A program made the position numbers and the translations under genes. 64,000 nucleotides of DNA from JAGTVG01 sp963820995. GTDB taxonomy: Bacteria > Bacteroidota > Bacteroidia > Cytophagales > Cyclobacteriaceae. The notes beneath the pieces were generated by a model, which was given only the letters and a program-made list of their open reading frames with translations, did not search any database and had not been told where the DNA came from. The stretch is taken from assembly GCA_963820995.1 (NCBI GenBank), contig CAWGCL010000011.1:62001-126000 (forward strand), read 5' to 3'. Shown piece after piece: positions 62,581 to 64,000 of this stretch (the first letter of the stretch is position 1; each line of letters opens with the position of its first letter).

Positions 62581-64000
62581 ATGAAAACCCGGGACTATTT
62601 GCAGTATGATTTTACCGACATCAAAACTCCTATTCCAATTGATAGGCGGGAATTTCTGAAAAGACTGGGTGGAGGGATCATCATAATTCTTTCCCTCAGT
62701 GAATTTATTGAGGTTCATGGGGATATCCTCCAGGGTCGTCAAATGCCGGAAGATCTGAATGTATACCTTCGGATCAAAGAAGATGGCCGGGTTGATTGTT
62801 ATACTGGAAAAATAGAAATGGGGCAAGGGGTAATTACTTCCCTGGCACAAATGTTAGCTGAAGAACTTGACGTATCACTCGAAGATGTTGATATGGTGAT
62901 GGGAGATACAGAGCTATGTCCCTGGGACATGGGTACATTCGGATCTATGTCGACGCGTTTCTTCGGACCGCCTTTACGAGCTGCAGGGGCAGAGGCAAGA
63001 GCGACCTTAATGCAACTAGCTTCAACCGCTTTGAAAGTTGATGCATCTCTTCTGACCGTGAACGAGGGTATCGTGTCCGTTAAAAATGATAATTCGAAAT
63101 CAATAACCTATGCAGAGTTAAGCAAAGGGAAGAGAATTGTTAAAACTGTATCAGAAAAACCACCCTTAAAAAAGCCATCGGAGTTTAAAATAATTGGGAA
63201 ACCGGTATTAAAACAGGATTCATATGTAAAGGTAACCGGTAAAGCACAGTTTGCCGCTGACTTGAAGGGATGCTTTATGCATCCATTGTGAGGCCACCCG
63301 CTCCAATGGCGCCGAATTAGTAAGTGTCGATACTTCTGAGGCAGAAAAAATCAATGGCGTTCTGATCGTCAATCAAAAAGATCTTATTGCAGCACTTCAT
63401 CAGGAAAAGGCAATTGCAGAAAAGGCAGCTTCAAAAGTAAAGGCGGAGTACAAATTACCTGACGCTATAGTTAATGATAAGAATATTTTTGATTATTTAT
63501 TGGAAAATGCCCCGGAAGGGAGAATTGCTGAGGAGGGAGGGGACCTGGAAGACGGTGAAAAAGCGACGAATCTGATAATTGATAAAGAATATTATAATAG
63601 TTATGTGGCCCATGCCACAATTGAACCCCATGCTGCTACCGCAAGGATAACCGATGGGAAAATAGAGATATGGGCTTCTACCCAAACACCGATCCCGTGC
63701 TGAATCTGAGGTTGCAGAAAATCTGGGATTTCCACAGGGTCAGGTTCGGATCAGACAGGCTTTTGTTGGGGGTGGTTTTGGAGGAAATACCAGCAGATCC
63801 TGGAAGCAGCAAGATTAACCAAGATCTCCAATAAACCTGTTCAAGTTCGATGGACACGACGGGAAGAATTCTTTTATGATTCATTTCGTCCAGCCGCTGT
63901 AGTGAAAATATCCTCAGGAATAGACAATGAGGGGAAGATAACCAAATGGGATTACGGTGTGTTTTCGGCAGGTGAAAGGGGAGCCCGGCATTTTTATGAT
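62581..64000 (+). CDS. molybdopterin-dependent oxidoreductase large subunit (IorB-like), copy 2, partial at window end (frameshifted)
   Basis: At least 470 residues are inside the window and the 3' end is outside it. A twin-arginine signal is present (DRREFLKRLGGGIIIILSLSEF). It parallels copy 1 closely: LNVYLRIKEDGRVDCYTGKIEMGQGVITSLAQMLAEELDVS, VMGDTELCPWDMGTFGSMSTRFFGPPLRAAGAEARA, then FKIIGKPVLKQDSYVKVTGKAQFAADLKG. Breaks occur near 63270, between 63310 and 63400, near 63700 and near 63790. Later pieces are YVAHATIEPHAATARITDGKIEIWASTQTP and FYDSFRPAAVV. No second 2Fe-2S subunit lies upstream, so it may share the one at 58704 or have its own beyond the window. Confidence 0.82.

Overview
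The window reads as a chromosomal segment of a Bacteroidota bacterium. Clade-typical families seen here are a PorP/SprF protein next to an OmpA-family TPR protein, a T9SS type B C-terminal sorting domain, DUF5916, DUF2911, DUF1080, a head-GIN-domain protein, an OMP_b-brl_3 TonB-receptor-like barrel, and a family of class III cyclase-TPR proteins. The DNA is AT-rich, with very AT-rich intergenic regions. Many gene products are secreted or lipoproteins, and there are sulfatase, fucosidase and tannase/feruloyl-esterase-type enzymes. This suits a polymer-degrading heterotroph, although I cannot name the species.

Layout. 0-4.3 kb (minus): a DUF481 outer-membrane protein, an array of structured 120-bp repeats, tRNA-Ser(CGA), a lipoprotein sulfatase and a small exported protein. 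4.5-10.1 kb (minus): a complete RND efflux operon (TolC, HlyD-type adaptor, HAE1 pump). 10.4-20.8 kb (plus): a tightly packed eight-gene operon of exported beta-propellers and c-type cytochromes, with a RidA-like protein, a DAHP synthase and two periplasmic binding proteins that have no ABC permease; this is the most unusual system in the window. 20.9-23.6 kb: GIN protein, DUF1080 protein and an MBL-fold hydrolase. 23.9-31.5 kb (plus): a five-gene operon (ThuA-TIM fusion, Gfo/Idh/MocA, HEAT lipoprotein, discoidin-like protein, Agl23-type membrane protein) facing a GT2 glycosyltransferase. 32.4-36 kb: alpha-L-fucosidase and DUF5916. 36.8-43 kb (plus): T9SS adhesin, PorP/SprF, OmpA and PlsC. 43.6-57 kb: cyclase-TPR protein, VCBS-like lipoprotein, HflK/HflC, DUF2911, SGNH hydrolase, tannase and OMP receptor, with intergenic debris (IS3 tail, two cyclase N-terminal remnants, a paired inverted-repeat element, short ORFs sharing a peptide motif). 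57-64 kb (plus): a molybdenum-hydroxylase operon (XdhC, MocA, IorA-type 2Fe-2S subunit, IorB-type large subunit), a metallophosphoesterase, and a second IorB-type subunit cut by the window end.

About 19 of roughly 43 genes are broken by one or more single-base frameshifts, while their amino-acid sequence continues cleanly in another frame. Several breaks lie in or beside homopolymers. Uncorrected indel errors in the assembly are the simplest explanation. I therefore give such genes as single CDS features over their full span and state where the frame breaks.
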